Assembly: GCA_900491605.1 (NCBI GenBank)
Contig: UESW01004356.1
Location: 89,093 to 153,092 of the forward strand
DNA length: 64,000 nt
Reading direction: 5' to 3'
From: Calamus simplicifolius
Lineage: Eukaryota; Streptophyta; Magnoliopsida; Arecales; Arecaceae
Positions within the stretch are counted from its first letter, which is position 1; each line of letters opens with the position of its first letter. This document shows positions 29,752-42,119 of the stretch, one piece after another. The position numbers and the translations under genes were made by a program. The notes beneath the pieces were generated by a model, which did not search any database, had not been told where the DNA came from, and saw only the letters and a list, made by a program, of their open reading frames with translations.

Positions 29752-32700
29752 ATGAAGATCCTTTTTTGGAATGTTCGAGGAGCACTGAAACTGTCCTTTC
29801 GGTCCTCCTTTGCTAGGCTTTTGCAGATTCATCATTTTGATATATGTATTTTGTTAAAAACCCGGTTGTCGGGACATAGTCTTCAGAAGTTCCGCCGGCG
29901 TGTCTCCCGTAATTGGTCTTCCTATGCTGTGGAAGCCAACGGTCTCTCTGGGGGCATTATGGCTCTTTGGAAGAACCCTGCTCTACGTGTTGATGCTTTT
30001 CACCACAATCATCAGCAGGTGGCCCTGGTTATTTCGGATGGAATTACTCCTCCTTGGCTTCTTCTGGGTGACTATGCCAGTACTGACTTTCGCCAGCGGC
30101 GTGGTCTCTGGTCGGAGATTCTTACTTTGTTAGGCCAGGGCCTCCCCTCTCGTCGCTGGTGATTTCAATTGTATTGTGGATTCTTCTGAAAAGCATGGTG
30201 GACGTCGATTTGTTGATTCTCCAAGCTCTATTGAGTTCCACTCCTTTATATCCACAGCTGGTCTCTTTGATCTGGGCTTCTCGGGGCCACAGTTTACTTG
30301 GTGCAATAATCAGGATGGGTCTGCTCGGGTGTGGGAGCGGTTGGATCGGGCTTTGGCTTCCTCATCGTGGATGCAGTCTTTCTCTTGTGCTACTACCTCT
30401 CATCTCCCTCGAATAGCATCGGACCATTGTCCCCTTCTCATCTCTACTGAGGTGTCTTCTCATAGGCAGGGGGCTTTTCGATTTGAGCAGTTTTAGTCAT
30501 GTTATCCTTCGACTCGGTCCTTAATTGGTCAGGTATGGCGTATGCCAGTCAGAGGGAATTCTACTTATCATCTATCTCGTCGCTTAGAGCTTACTAAGCG
30601 TAGGCTCCTAGGGTGGCATAAACGGGATGTTGGGAATCTTTTGCAGCAAGTCCAGGCTGTGGAAGCTGATATTTCTACCCTTTAGGCGAAGGAGGATGCG
30701 GAGGGTCTTTTATCTGACTCTGATCTCCAGTCTCTTAGAAGTTGTTTGGCTTTGCATCATTCCTTGCTCAGTCAGCAAGAGATTTATTGGCGTCAGCGGT
30801 CCCGGGTGCAGTGGATTCTGAAAGGTGATCGGAATACCAGGTTCTTTCACCAGGCCGCTATGGCTCGGTGGGCTGCCAATCAGATTCGGCGTATTAGTGA
30901 TATGGATGGTAATATCCTTGAAGAAGAAGGAGCTATTCGCGAGCAACTTCTCCATTTCTTTCAGTCTCGCTGGTCGAATGTGTCTGCCTCTGACTCTCCT
31001 ACTATTACAGCTATCCAGGCCACCAGGGTTTCTGAGAACGAGAATGGTCTTTTGATTCGGGAAGTCCTGGCAGAGGAGATTCGTGCTGCGGTGTGGGCTT
31101 TGGGACCTGACAAAGCTCCTGGTCCAGATGGCTTTCCGCCTTTCTTCTTCTGCTACTATTGGGATATAGTTAGGCAGGACGTTATCTTGGCCATTCAGCA
31201 AGTTTTTTCTTCCCGTAGTATTCCTTCATACTGGCAGAGGACCTTTATTGCTCTCGTTCCCAAGAGAGCTAATGCCCTGCTCCCCCAGCACTTCAGGTCG
31301 ATCAGTTTGTGCACCACTCTGTATAAAGTCTGCGCTCGTATCTTGGTTACTCGGCTGCAGGGGGTGATTCCCCGACTTATTTCTCCAGAGCATGGAGCTT
31401 TTATTCGTGGGCGCAGTATCACTGATAATGCTCTTATTGCCCAGGAGTTCATGCATGACCTCCAGCGTGCCACTAGTCGTCAGCCTCTTATGGCTGCTCA
31501 GTTAGACATGGAGAGAGCTTATGATAGGATGAGTTGGATATTTCTTCGACATACGTTGCGGATGTTTGGGTTTGCTGATCTCTTCATCGAATGGGTTATG
31601 GCTTGTGTTCAAGGGCCCACATTTTCTATTATTATTAATGGCAGTCCGACAGAGTTTTTTTCCTCTGTTATTGGTCTCCGACAGGGATGCCCTCTCTCTC
31701 CATTCCTTTTTGTGCTGTGTGCTGATGATCTGTCTCGTGCTCTTCATCAAGTGGTTGGGTCGTCTCTTCTGATACCTTATCTGCTTGGGCCCCACGGACC
31801 TCCTCTCACCCACCTTCTCTTTGCTGATGACTGCATATTGCTTAGCACAGCTTCTGCTCCGAATGCAGCCACTTGTTCTGCTATCATTCAGGCTTACTAT
31901 TGGAATTTGGGGCAGCGGGTTAACCTGCAGAAATCTATTCTCTGCTTCAGGCCTTCGACCTCTCCCCGTTGTCGTGCTACCATTTCTTAGGTGTTAGGGA
32001 TTTTCACTTTCTCAGATCGTCTGAGTTACCTTGGTATTCCTATTTCGGGCCGACGGCCTCGTCAGCAGGATTTTGAAGACCTGGATCGTCGAATTACTGC
32101 TCGGTTGGACCGGTGGCAGGTTTCAGGTCTTTCTATGTTGGGGCGCATTACCTTGATCCGATCTGTTCTCACTTCGCTACCTCTCTATCTGTTATCCAAT
32201 ACTATGATCCCGACCACCTGTCTCCGACGGATAGAGAGACGTATTCGGGACTTTCTCTAGGCGTCCATGCAGGGAGGCCATGGTCTCCATCTTTTAGCCT
32301 GGAACACTGTTTGTTTGCCTATTTCTGAGGGGGGTCTTGGGATTCAGTCCTTGGTGCTCCGTCGCGAGGCTATTCTAGCGAGGCATGCTTCCAGATTTCT
32401 GTTGGACCCTCATTGTTTTTGGAGTTCCGTCATGCGTGGCAGATACGGCGGATGGTCTTCTAGTTCGACTCTCAGCTTCCCCCGGGGCTGCTCCTTCTTC
32501 TGGTGTGTGATCTGCTGGGCTGCTCCTACTGTTACGGATGATATCTACTGTATGATTGGGGATGGGACTTCAGTTGATGTCTTTCAGGATACATGGATAG
32601 CTGATCTCCCTCTATCTCGATGGCCGACTTTCTTCAGTTCTGAAGTTGATCCACCTCTGCAAGTTTCTGCTTTGATCAGCCAGGGGAATGCTGGTTGGAA

Positions 32701-33405
32701 TGCCTCTATGGTTCATCAGCTGTGTGGGACTGAGCTGGCACAAAGGATCCTTGCCATGCCTCTTCCCATTTCTGCAGGCCCGGATATTAGACTATGGCGT
32801 CGTTCTTGTCTTCCTTGCGCTCCCACTAGGGATCTGATTACTCGTCTCCGACCTCTGACCTTGGGCCTTTGCGATGTTGCTTGGATTTGGCGTTTGCTTG
32901 TTCATCCTAGGGTCCAGCTCTTTTTGTGGAAGCTTAGATGGGATCGCCTACCTACCTGCTCCCTACTGGCCAGTCGGAGTCTTTCTATATTGCCGCTCTG
33001 TCCGATATGTGGGATGCACAATGAATCGGTTGATCATGTCATCTTCATGTGTTCTCGTGCGGCTCAGATTTGGCAGTTAACCCAGTGTACCCCTTGGTTG
33101 CTGGAAGATGGTCCTACCCGGCTTTCTTTTTGCATGCGGTCCGGCAGGATTCTCAGCATGGTCCCTGCTTTTGGGGTGTTTTATCTACCTATGTGGCTTA
33201 TCATATTTGGCTATCTCGGAACCATATTATTTTTGCTGAGGAGACAGCCTCACCGCAGGTGGTCATCCGCCGTGCTTTCTTTTATGCCCGCAAGTATACT
33301 TACTATCATCATGGTATTCACATTGGATTATATCTCTCGGAACCCGACAAAAAGCATCTATATGAACGCCTTAGTAGAGGTATGCAGTCGGGGTGCCATT
33401 AATTA
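29752..33405 (+). pseudogene. L1 ORF2: endonuclease, reverse transcriptase, zf-RVT; broken
   Basis: AP-type endonuclease at 29752-30495: MKILFWNVRG at the start, GDFNCIVD after a frameshift near 30155, RVWERLDRAL, and SDHCPLL. The usual catalytic glutamate in the ILLET motif is Lys here (ILLKTRLSG). RT follows at 30746-31990: PDKAPGPDGFPP, FRSISLC, GAFIRGRSITDNALIAQE, LDMERAYDRMSW, LRQGCPLSPFLF and LLFADDCILL, with the catalytic ADD intact. RT connection (LGIPISGRRP, GLSMLGRITLIRSVLTSLPL) and zf-RVT (about 32890-33065, CPICGMHNESVDHVIFMC) complete it. In-frame stops lie at about 30496, 30684, 31988 and 32259, with a final frameshift near 33160. RNase H is absent. The protein nicks DNA and reverse-transcribes the LINE RNA at the target. 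Confidence 0.87.
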
Positions 33406-33681
33406 GGATGGCAAAAACAAAGGCCTTTCACATAGTCTATCATCCATCTCATTCAAGAAGCTCCAACTCATCCGATGCTAAGCCCACTAAAAGCATTACA
33501 TCTGGCCTACTTTTTATACTTTTCTCGGTAATTATAGTTAAAAAAAATTATTGAATTGGCGCTCCATTCATTAATAAAAGCATTATATCACCTACTTTCT
33601 TTACTTTTTTTTTCTTTCTTTTTTTTTAATATTATTACTATCGTTATTTTTTATTATTATTATATATCTGTCCATATGTTA
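33406..33681. other. Short intergenic region upstream of the synthetase gene
   Basis: AT-rich with T-rich runs (33600-33660). No gene. TTA at 33679-33681 is the left target duplication of the MITE. Confidence 0.5.
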
Positions 33682-34014
33682 GGTAGTGTTTGAAATAAGG
33701 GATAAAAGGAGATATTCAGGGGATATTCCCTTTTATCCCCAAAAGCCATAACTATAAGGGATAACTAGAAATAAAGTTAACCAATGGTTAATCATGGTTA
33801 ATCATGGGATATCCCTTAATTTATTCCCTAGAGAATGCAGGAATAACTGGTTATCCCTCCAAATAAGAGTAAAAAAAAGTTATCCTATGAATTTATCTTT
33901 TTGCATTTGATATGATCAATAGGATAGTTAAGGGATATTTCTAGGGATAACTAGAGGATAAATTCTATCCCGTACATTTATCCATGGATAATATTTTTTC
34001 TATCAAACACTACC
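33682..34014. mobile_element. Tourist-like (PIF/Harbinger) MITE in the promoter
   Basis: 333 bp with terminal inverted repeats GGTAGTGTTTGA and TCAAACACTACC. It is flanked by the 3-bp duplication TTA (33679-33681 and 34015-34017), the signature of Tourist/PIF-Harbinger MITEs. The interior is AT-rich with repeated GGGATA and TATCCC segments in inverted order, able to fold into a long hairpin. It ends 33 bp before the ATG of the aspartyl-tRNA synthetase gene, so it must supply promoter or 5' leader sequence. Confidence 0.9.
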
Positions 34015-34047
34015 TTATAGTGTTAGGGTTCGCGGCATACTGAAACC

Positions 34048-37000
34048 ATGGCATCCACCGAACCAGAGTCCTCCCAAACGACTCCTCCGGCGTCGGAGCT
34101 GGCGAATCTCAGCACCGGCGAGAACGACTCGGAGCTGGCGAATCTCAGCAAGAAGCAGGCAAAGAAGGAGGCCCAGAAGGCCGAGAGGCACCGCAAGCAG
34201 CAAGAAGCCGCCGCCGCCGCTGCCGTCGCCGAGTCCGCGGAAGCCGACCCCTTCTCTCGGAACTACGGCGACGTCCCGACGGAGGAGATCCAGTCCAAGG
34301 CGGTCAGCGGCCGTCAGTGGACGGAGATAGGATCGCTAAAGGCTGAGTTGGCGGAGCGGACGATCCTGATCAGGGGCGCGGCCCAGATCATCCGGCCTGT
34401 TAGCAAGAAAATGGCGTTCCTGGTGCTGAGGCAGTACATGAGCACCGTCCAGTGCGTGCTGGTCGTGAACAAGGAGTACGTGAGCCCTCAGATGGTCAAA
34501 TTCGCCACGGCGCTCAGCAAGGAGTCCATCGTTGACGTCGAAGGGGTCGTCTCCATTCCCAAGGATCCCATCAAGGGCACCACCCAGCAGGTAGACCGTC
34601 TTCGTCCTTTTTGTTTTAAAAAATATATTAATTCTTAGCTCCGACTGGATGATTCGGTGTTTGGGTTCTTTAAATTTTAAGCGGAGCGATTCAGGTCTGA
34701 GAACAAGGTTTTCTACTTCCATTATTCTCTACTATATTACTCTCACTTCTTTTCGTTGTCAAATAAAATGTCTCTCTTATCAATTTATGAAGAGAAATTT
34801 AAAACAAAGGAGAAAAAGGAAAATCAGATCTAGATTTTCAGGCCCTTTTATTAAGAGACGAGGAGCATCAAAAGGGCCTAAATAATGTCTGTTCTCTCTC
34901 TTAATCTAAGGTTTTTGACTCACGAAGTTCCCTGAGATGAAACAATAGGCTGCTGATCTCTTGATTTTTAGGCTGCTTGCTTATCAGTTTATGCACTGAT
35001 TGATGGTTGGAAATATTCCCATTCTTTTACTAGGAAGTTATTGGAGAATATTTAGAGCCGCCATTAGCTGAACTTCATCTTTTACTGGCAAAGTACTGGA
35101 AAATATTTGGACCAGCCACTAGCTGGAAAATATTTGGCAAAGTACTGGAAAATCTTTTACCATGTAAACTCTAGTTTGTTTCATCAATTTTTTCTCAGCT
35201 ATTGATAGTCTCTCTGTAGGTGGAAGTTCATTCTTTTACTAGGAAGTTATTGGAGAATATTTAGAGCCGCCATTAGCTGAACTTCATCTTTTACTGGCAA
35301 AGTACTGGAAAAAATTTGGACCAGCCACTAGCTGGAAAATATTGGCAAAGTACTGGAAAATCTTTTACCATGTAAACTCTAGTTTGTTTCATCAAATTTT
35401 TCTTAGCTATTGATAGTCTCTCTGTAGGTGGAAGTTCAAGTGAGGAAGCTTTACTGTATCAATAGAGCTGTGCTGAATTTGCCTATCAATATTGAGGATG
35501 CAGCACGAAGTGAGACAGAATATGAGAAAGCTGAACAGGTAACTTTTGTAATTTGAAAATTTTCTAGTGGCAATTTTGCTTTCATGTTGAAGTGATACAG
35601 TGACAAATTAATTTGATTTGTGATAGCAGTGATATCATATTTAATTGTTTTTTATAGTCTGGAATACCAGTGATATTTTCTATTCGTTCATCTTTTTCCT
35701 TGTAAACTTTTGTTTAAAGATCAAGTTTCTCATGCAACGACTTGAGTGGCACAGACCGGAGAGCAGCTTGTTCGTGTTGGCCAGGACACTCGCTTGAATT
35801 ATAGAGTTCTTGACCTGCGTACTCCTGCAAATCTAGCAATTTTTCGTATTCAAAGTCATGTTGCAAATGTAAGTGCACAATCTTCTCAATGAACATTGGC
35901 ATTGTATCTTCAATCTTATTAAAACAAACATCCTTGTGAATTTGAGATGCTTAGATAGTGTGAGTCCTGTGTAAGGGCCCAATGGGTTGCTAGGTTATGC
36001 AGAAATATGTTCCCATAAAAAAAAATGTTATCTGCTCAAACCTGTTTGGCTGCTTTTCATAAGTCTTGTTTTTAAAAATAGTTTGTAAATCTAAAAATAG
36101 ATGTGGCGCCTAACCTGAATTTCCTTTTTTTCTTTTTTGTATGTGTGTGTAAGTGCATGAGATCAAAATTATCAAAAAGTGGATTCAATCTCAATTCATA
36201 TTTTGTCGTCATCTTTTTTGATTAAACTGCCAAACAATAGTTTTTCTAAATGCACATATCTTTTCAACATAGTGGGAAAATTTTGGTCTAATTATCATAA
36301 TTTTACAAAATAAAGGAAAATGATACCATGATCATCTTAAAAATGGAGTCTGGATTGTGAATCAACTAATGCAATGATGCAGATATTTAGAAGATTTCTG
36401 CTGTCCGAGGGATTTTTTGAGATCCATACTCCCAAGCTGGTACCTGGATCTAGCGAAGGTGGTGCAGCTGTGTTTAAACTGGATTACAAGGGTCAACCTG
36501 CTTGCTTGGCACAATCACCTCAGCTTTATAAGCAAATGGCAATATGTGGTGGTTTTGGACGTGTATTTGAAGTTGGTCCTGTATTCAGAGCAGAAGACTC
36601 CTACACACATAGGCATTTATGTGAATTTGTAGGCCTTGATGTTGAAATGGAGATCAAAGAACACTACTTTGAGGTAGGAATACATTGTTGTGCGTATTTT
36701 AGTCCAGTTCATTTATCAGCTTAACCATTTGTTTTTGCAGGTTTGTGATATTGTTGACCGTTTGTTTGTTGCAATGTTTGACTATTTGAATGAGAACTGC
36801 AAGAAGGAACTGGATGCAATTAACAAACAATATCCCTTTGAACCCTTGAAGGTAAAGGACACTACTTTTATATCCTTAAAAAAAAACTAAATTATTTAGT
36901 CTCACCCACTGGATATTCTTTCTGCCAGTGTTGGTAGTTTACAAAAACTTCTTTTTTTAAAAAAATATCTTCCTACCCTTTTTTTTATCATGCTTAATCT

Positions 37001-40000
37001 GTATGCATTGCAGTACTTGCGGAATACCTTGCGGCTCCCTTTTCTGGAGGGCATCAAAATGCTTAAGGTGCCTCCCCTTTGACAACCTTTAATTATCATT
37101 GTTGATAAACTTTCTAACTTATTCTGATGCTTTTTTAAGTTTCTCCTGTGCTGATGGTTATCTTTATGTTTTTTCATTTATTCTTGTTATACACCTTCCT
37201 AGAATCTACATACTAAAACAAGAAATATGAGACTGATGATTTATGCTTGGATACCAGAACTAGATGTCAAATAGATGTAGAATGAAGTAAGGCATAAGTT
37301 TATCGAACAATTATCCTTCAGTAGTGGCTGCAGAGTTGGCTAAATGTTGAAGACGGTTGCTAAATAAATGAGGATTACTAATTTACAGTGAGCGACCCAT
37401 TGTCTTTGAATTAAATGGATTGAATAGCTAATGTTTGTTCTAAGTTCATGGGTGTGGAACTACTGAACTTAATTGTGATGATATGCAAGATTTCCTTTTT
37501 CTTATTTGACTAATGATATTGTTAGGAAACTAGATGCTGGGAAATTTTTGTAAAATTCTTAACCGCACAATTTATCATATTCTGGAGTACTACATTTATT
37601 AGTAAGCAAAGAGGTGTAAAGATTAAGAAGTGCATGACTTAGGGAAGGAATTTATCAATTTTTAATGATTGAAATTAGAAGCATGAGTTAGTTGAGGAAG
37701 ACTAGGTAGTTATGATTTTTGTAAAAGCTATGCTGCAAAAACAATTGACCTCTAAACCTATTCTAATTCTTAGTTAACTAGTAGTATGACCTATGTTGTT
37801 GGCCATCTGACAATGAAAAATAAAATTGTGGTTGGAATGCTATATCTGGTTGCCATTAATGACAAAATCAGTTCAACTCATTTTAACAGGAAGCTGGAAT
37901 AGAAGTTGACCCCTTTGGGGACTTAAATACAGAGGCTGAGAAGAAATTGGGTCGGCTTGTTCGTGAGAAGTGAGTTTATAATATGTCAAACACATTTGGT
38001 TATTTTCTTCTCATATGAGAACTGTTGGCTAAGTACATCATCTTCTTACTTGCCAACACAGGTATGACACCGATTTTTATATTCTTTATCGGTATCCTTT
38101 GGTTGTAAGACCATTCTACACCATGCCCTGTTATGATGATCCGAAATATAGTAACTCATTTGATGTCTTCGTTCGAGGTGAGAAATAAATTCTATTTGTT
38201 GGATTGCTGAAAATTCTATTGATGGTAGTTGTTTATAGTCCTAGTGCCTTTTAGAGTGTTAGACTAAAGAAAATTAATAGTCTGATAATATTGTAAGATC
38301 TAGTGGTGCCATTTACATATGATGAATTTCTTTATGAAGTCTTTTTTACATCTATGACTTGCCTGCCCTCCTAAATTGTGGTTGTGTGATTACAAGCAAT
38401 GCTGGAATTCTTTTTTTTTTTAAAGAAAAAACAACAAAAAAGAATCATGCAGCTCTTTCATGCTTTGATTTATATTATGTGAATCCCAAGTGTCAATCAA
38501 ATTGCACATGGACTTTGTTTGTCTGTCTCGAATGTACTATGCCACTAAATATCTAGTGTGATACAAAATTATCATAATGGTATGGAGAGCATATAACTGA
38601 CTGCCCATATGGCCGAGAGTGATTTGCGCCATAGCTAATCATATACCTGTGCAATAGATAATTATAATTATGTTCTATGTTTCAGACTTGTATGGGTTTT
38701 TTCTCTAGTTATATTGCACATTTATGTCACCAGATCCACGCGTGTTTTATGTTATAATCGAATGATTTTATTGTCTTATATTTTTGTTCCTCCCAAACTG
38801 CTATAATATTTTTGAATTTCTTCACACACGTTTAAAATCCATATACCACAAGCAAGCATGACATGTCTTAGTAGGGGCTTTCATGAACAAATTGGTGTAG
38901 ATGGGTCAAAAAACATGTTTGAATGGTCAAAGCTGGGAATTAAGACTAGCCTAATAGCAAAGATAACATGAAGTTGCTATTGTACCTTCAGTAGTTGTGC
39001 ATTGCTTATTGGTGTATGTCCAATATAGGTTACATGACATACGTGTGCAATGCTAGCCAAGTGCATGCTAGCTGTTTGCCTGCAAATCAGCAGTGTTTTA
39101 ATTGTGTTTTTTGCTGTTGATGTTGAAATCCCTTACCTTGATAGTACCAATTATATATTTGCATTTTCCCTCTTGTTTTTTTTGACCTTTGTCTATCTAC
39201 TCTCAGCTATAGAGCTGACAAATCTGTACTTCATTTAAGTCTGTATTTAAGAAATTTTTTTGATAATATTTCTTATATTTACGTTTTAGTTGTAACTCTT
39301 TTGGCAAAAGGATGGTCATATACAAGAGTTAGGGCTGAGAAGTGGTCAGTCTCCTCGTTAGACAAGGCTTCTCTAATCTATATATATAAATTCTGATTTT
39401 GAGGTTTTATCAGCTGTTAATTTTATAGGTTTGTTGTTTGTTGCAGCCTGATTATTGACTTCTATATTTTTTAGAATCATTTGTTCAAATGTAGCAAATG
39501 CTTTTGGCAGGACTAAACACAATTAAATGATTAAACATTTTAATCTAGGTCAAAGATGTCTTGTTTAGGTGGCTTCCTAAAGCTATTTGCCTCTTTTTCA
39601 AATTCAGCCATGCATGATTTAGAAAAAAATCTGAGGCAATAACAATACTCACAAAATGTTGGACATCATTCATATTGTGTTTTTTTCCTAGAATGGACTA
39701 CAGTACCATATGCTCTTTAGTTTCTTACCATCATATTTGGAATATGTATGATACTCTAGTATCTTAGAATTTGGTTTTAAAAGAAGGGCCAGTATTGTGC
39801 CAGGTATTGTAGATGTCTGTCGATGTCTGAGCCTTGTTACTTTAGTTGTTTAATTTCAAGTTGCATAGGATGGTCTAGAACTTGGAGCCTTCTAGAAAGT
39901 TGATTTCAACAACATTGTAAAATATGCTGGAAATTTTCAATATTCTACTGTGCTCTAATCTGTTTGGAATTTCTTCTAGGTGAGGAAATAATTTCAGGCG

Positions 40001-41309
40001 CTCAGAGAGTACACTTACCTGAATTATTGACTCAACGTGCAGTGGCATGCAAAATTGATGATAAGAGTATATTAACATACATTGACTCTTTCAGGTATGA
40101 ATTCACATTTTCTTCAAAAAATGTCATGTTTGTTGGGCCTTTTCTTCTTGTTTTGTGTTTTCCTATTGAAAGCCAGTAATGTTTTTTACGAGGATATATG
40201 CATTAATATGAAAGGCTTAAGCCCTACGTTCTGTGTTACTCAAGTTTCATAAGCATAGTTTGATGGCAAAATTTTCATAATTTCTAGTCCATGTAAACCT
40301 GGACAAAAATTGGATAGAAATGGGTAAAATATTCTTGTAGTTAGAAATCTTGATGATTAGCTTCTAGAATTGTTTAGTTTCTCACTTTCATAACAAAAGA
40401 TTTAAAGAAGATACAAGAGAATAGGTTGGCTCTCACCTCTGCCCTCTCTCGACAAATTTTTGTTTCCCTATCCACTTAGTGGATTGTTCAAATAGATTCC
40501 GCACATGCTCTTAATTGATAACTGCATCCCAACGGACTACTAGAGTCTGCTTGTTTCATTTACATTCATTAGGATTGTTATTGTTCATCAGCACAAGACC
40601 CAAGTTTATGCCCAGGATTCCAAATTTTCCAAATTGCAACTTGAAGGTCACAACCCTATTCTATTGTGAAAATTTTTCATATGTGGCCTACTGGTCTAGT
40701 ATGATTTTAGCGCCTGGATAAAGAAGTCAAGGAAAAAACAAAAGAAAGAACAACAATGATAATTAAGTCTTAAACTCAAAACTAGTTAGAGTTAGATGAA
40801 ATTTTTTTTTTCCCTCCATACTGCTAGCTTTATAGCCATAAGAGTTCTCCAAGGTATAGAGACCAAGTATGAAGTCTTTCAGATATCATACTTTATATTT
40901 CTCTCCTCATGAAGAACAAAAGAGAAAAAAAGAAGGAAAGCAACTTTACCCGACTAAAGTTGCCTTTATTTATCATCCATTAGCGCTTCAAGTTAATGGT
41001 TGCATATTCTGCCGTTATTGGATGTTGATTAGCACAGCTTCTTGTTGGTTCTGACACTGCATTGAGAAGAACGGGGTCATAAATTATCATTGTTATGCTG
41101 TACTTGATTTAGAAATGCATTCTAGGTTTATCATGTGAATAATGAATTTTACTTCAAATTAATCTGGTTCACTTTATTGCAGGTATGGTGCACCTCCACA
41201 TGGTGGGTTTGGTGTGGGCCTGGAGCGAGTGGTTATGCTTTTCTGTGCTCTCAATAACATACGCAAAACTTCACTTTTCCCTCGTGATCCCCAGCGGCTA
41301 GTTCCATGA
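34048..41309 (+). CDS. AspRS: Cytosolic aspartate--tRNA ligase, ten exons, 553 aa
   Basis: Charges tRNA-Asp with aspartate in the cytosol (class IIb synthetase). Exons: 34048-34590, 35428-35538, 35755-35868, 36383-36673, 36741-36851, 37014-37067, 37890-37969, 38062-38177, 39980-40094, 41183-41309. All introns are GT-AG and the joined frame is open for 553 codons, the usual family length. ATG is in a good context (ACCATGG). Residues 35-53 form a Lys-rich helix common in eukaryotic AspRS, preceded by a duplicated SELANLS (16-22, 28-34). The anticodon-binding OB fold is about 95-205. Class II motif 1 ends at P273. The aspartate and ATP region includes GSSEGG (278-283) and QSPQLYKQ (300-307). Motif 2 is FRAEDS (324-329) to EFVGLDVEM, and motif 3 is GVGLERV (522-528) with Arg527. 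The Arabidopsis counterpart, IBI1, is also the receptor for the priming agent BABA. All catalytic motifs are intact. Introns hold no gene; intron 1 has a duplication (35020-35437). Confidence 0.96.
34093..34149 (+). repeat. 36-bp in-frame direct repeat in exon 1
   Basis: TCGGAGCTGGCGAATCTCAG starts at 34093 and again at 34129, encoding SELANLS twice in the N-terminal extension. It is in frame, outside the catalytic core. Confidence 0.92.
35020..35437 (+). repeat. Tandem duplication of about 209 bp, including a splice acceptor
   Basis: Two nearly identical copies: 35020-35229 and 35229-35437, each beginning CATTCTTTTACTAGGAAG and ending TCTCTGTAG/GTGGAAGTTC. The second copy ends in the real intron 1 acceptor and the first 10 bases of exon 2 (35428-35437). 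The first copy therefore creates an identical decoy acceptor at 35219. Only a few substitutions and single-base indels separate the copies, so the event is recent. Use of the decoy would run into a stop (TAG) about 14 codons in. Confidence 0.93.
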
Positions 41310-42115
41310 CGAAGTCTTCTCCTTCAATAACTCACTTTAAAAGTGCTTTTACTGGTTATTTATGAGATGTTACAGATATTATTATTCAAGAAGCTATTGG
41401 AAATGTCCAGCGAATGGAATATATTTTTGTATTAGAAACTTATTATCTCGATAGGAAAAGTTGCCTGTTTTTCGAGTGGGATGGTTGCTTTGCAATATGC
41501 TTCTAATGGACTCTCCATTAACACCACATAATCTGTTGTGTTTGACTCGACTCTTCAACCATGCTGTGTCTCATCTTGTGCTGCAAGCATTTGAGAGATC
41601 TGCTCAGCTGAAAGATTTTTTATTAGTTTATGAGTTTTTATGCAGTTCTGGATGGCAAAAAATGGTTCTCATTTGTGCTCCTTCCTCTATAGGTTTGTTT
41701 TTCCATATTTTCTGTCGGCACTCTATCTTGGATTTCCGGAGTGATCTCCTTAGTTGTCCATTTGCTGTGTGTCTCTATTGTTGATGGTCGATTATGCAAA
41801 TCTAACTATTGTGGGTTTGCTGTGTTTGCAGTGGAGGTCCTTTTGGCAATGGTATTCATTGTTTTTTCAGTCAACCCATCTCTTATCTTTTTTCTGAATG
41901 CAATGTAGATGTAGATGTAGATGTAGATGAGATGAATTTTCATAGTTTTCAATTGTATAATAGTAAATTTTAATTTAAAAAAAAAATGATAAATAATCAA
42001 AATATATGTATCAGCTAAAATTATTTTTCAATTTTTTTAAAAAATAATTGATTTGAAACAAAAAATTAAAAATATTTTTTTTAAAGAAAAGACCTATTAT
42101 TAGAATGTAGTAACA
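41310..42115 (+). other. 3' flank and likely 3' UTR of the synthetase gene
   Basis: No AATAAA was noticed. T-rich and TTGTA-containing stretches at 41395-41450 are plausible plant polyadenylation context. A GTAGAT hexamer is repeated four times at 41905-41928. The 107-codon ORF at 41461-41784 has no recognisable domain. Very AT-rich from 41960. Confidence 0.5.
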
Positions 42116-42119
42116 TAAG

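Larger units (their letters stand above)
28055..33405 (+). mobile_element. Long L1-type LINE, lacking its 3' end
   Basis: A forward L1 with ORF1 (28055-29728) and ORF2 (29752-33405), spaced by 23 bp. It is longer and better preserved than the two reverse L1 fragments. ORF2 ends before the RNase H domain present in the relatives at 26390 and 19800, and no poly(A) follows, so the 3' end was lost. Its 5' end abuts the 5' end of the reverse L1 at about 28050. GC content is higher than in the surroundings. Confidence 0.85.

Noticed and set aside
25990..33405. One twin-primed, inverted L1 insertion
   Set aside because: The arrangement fits, but the two halves overlap in RT and zf-RVT and differ widely in sequence there, so they do not come from one RNA.
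35220..35229. Exon 2 starting at the upstream acceptor
   Set aside because: It leads to a stop within about 14 codons; the acceptor at 35427 keeps the synthetase frame.
41461..41784. 107-codon ORF after the synthetase gene
   Set aside because: In the 3' flank, without domain or codon pattern; probably chance.
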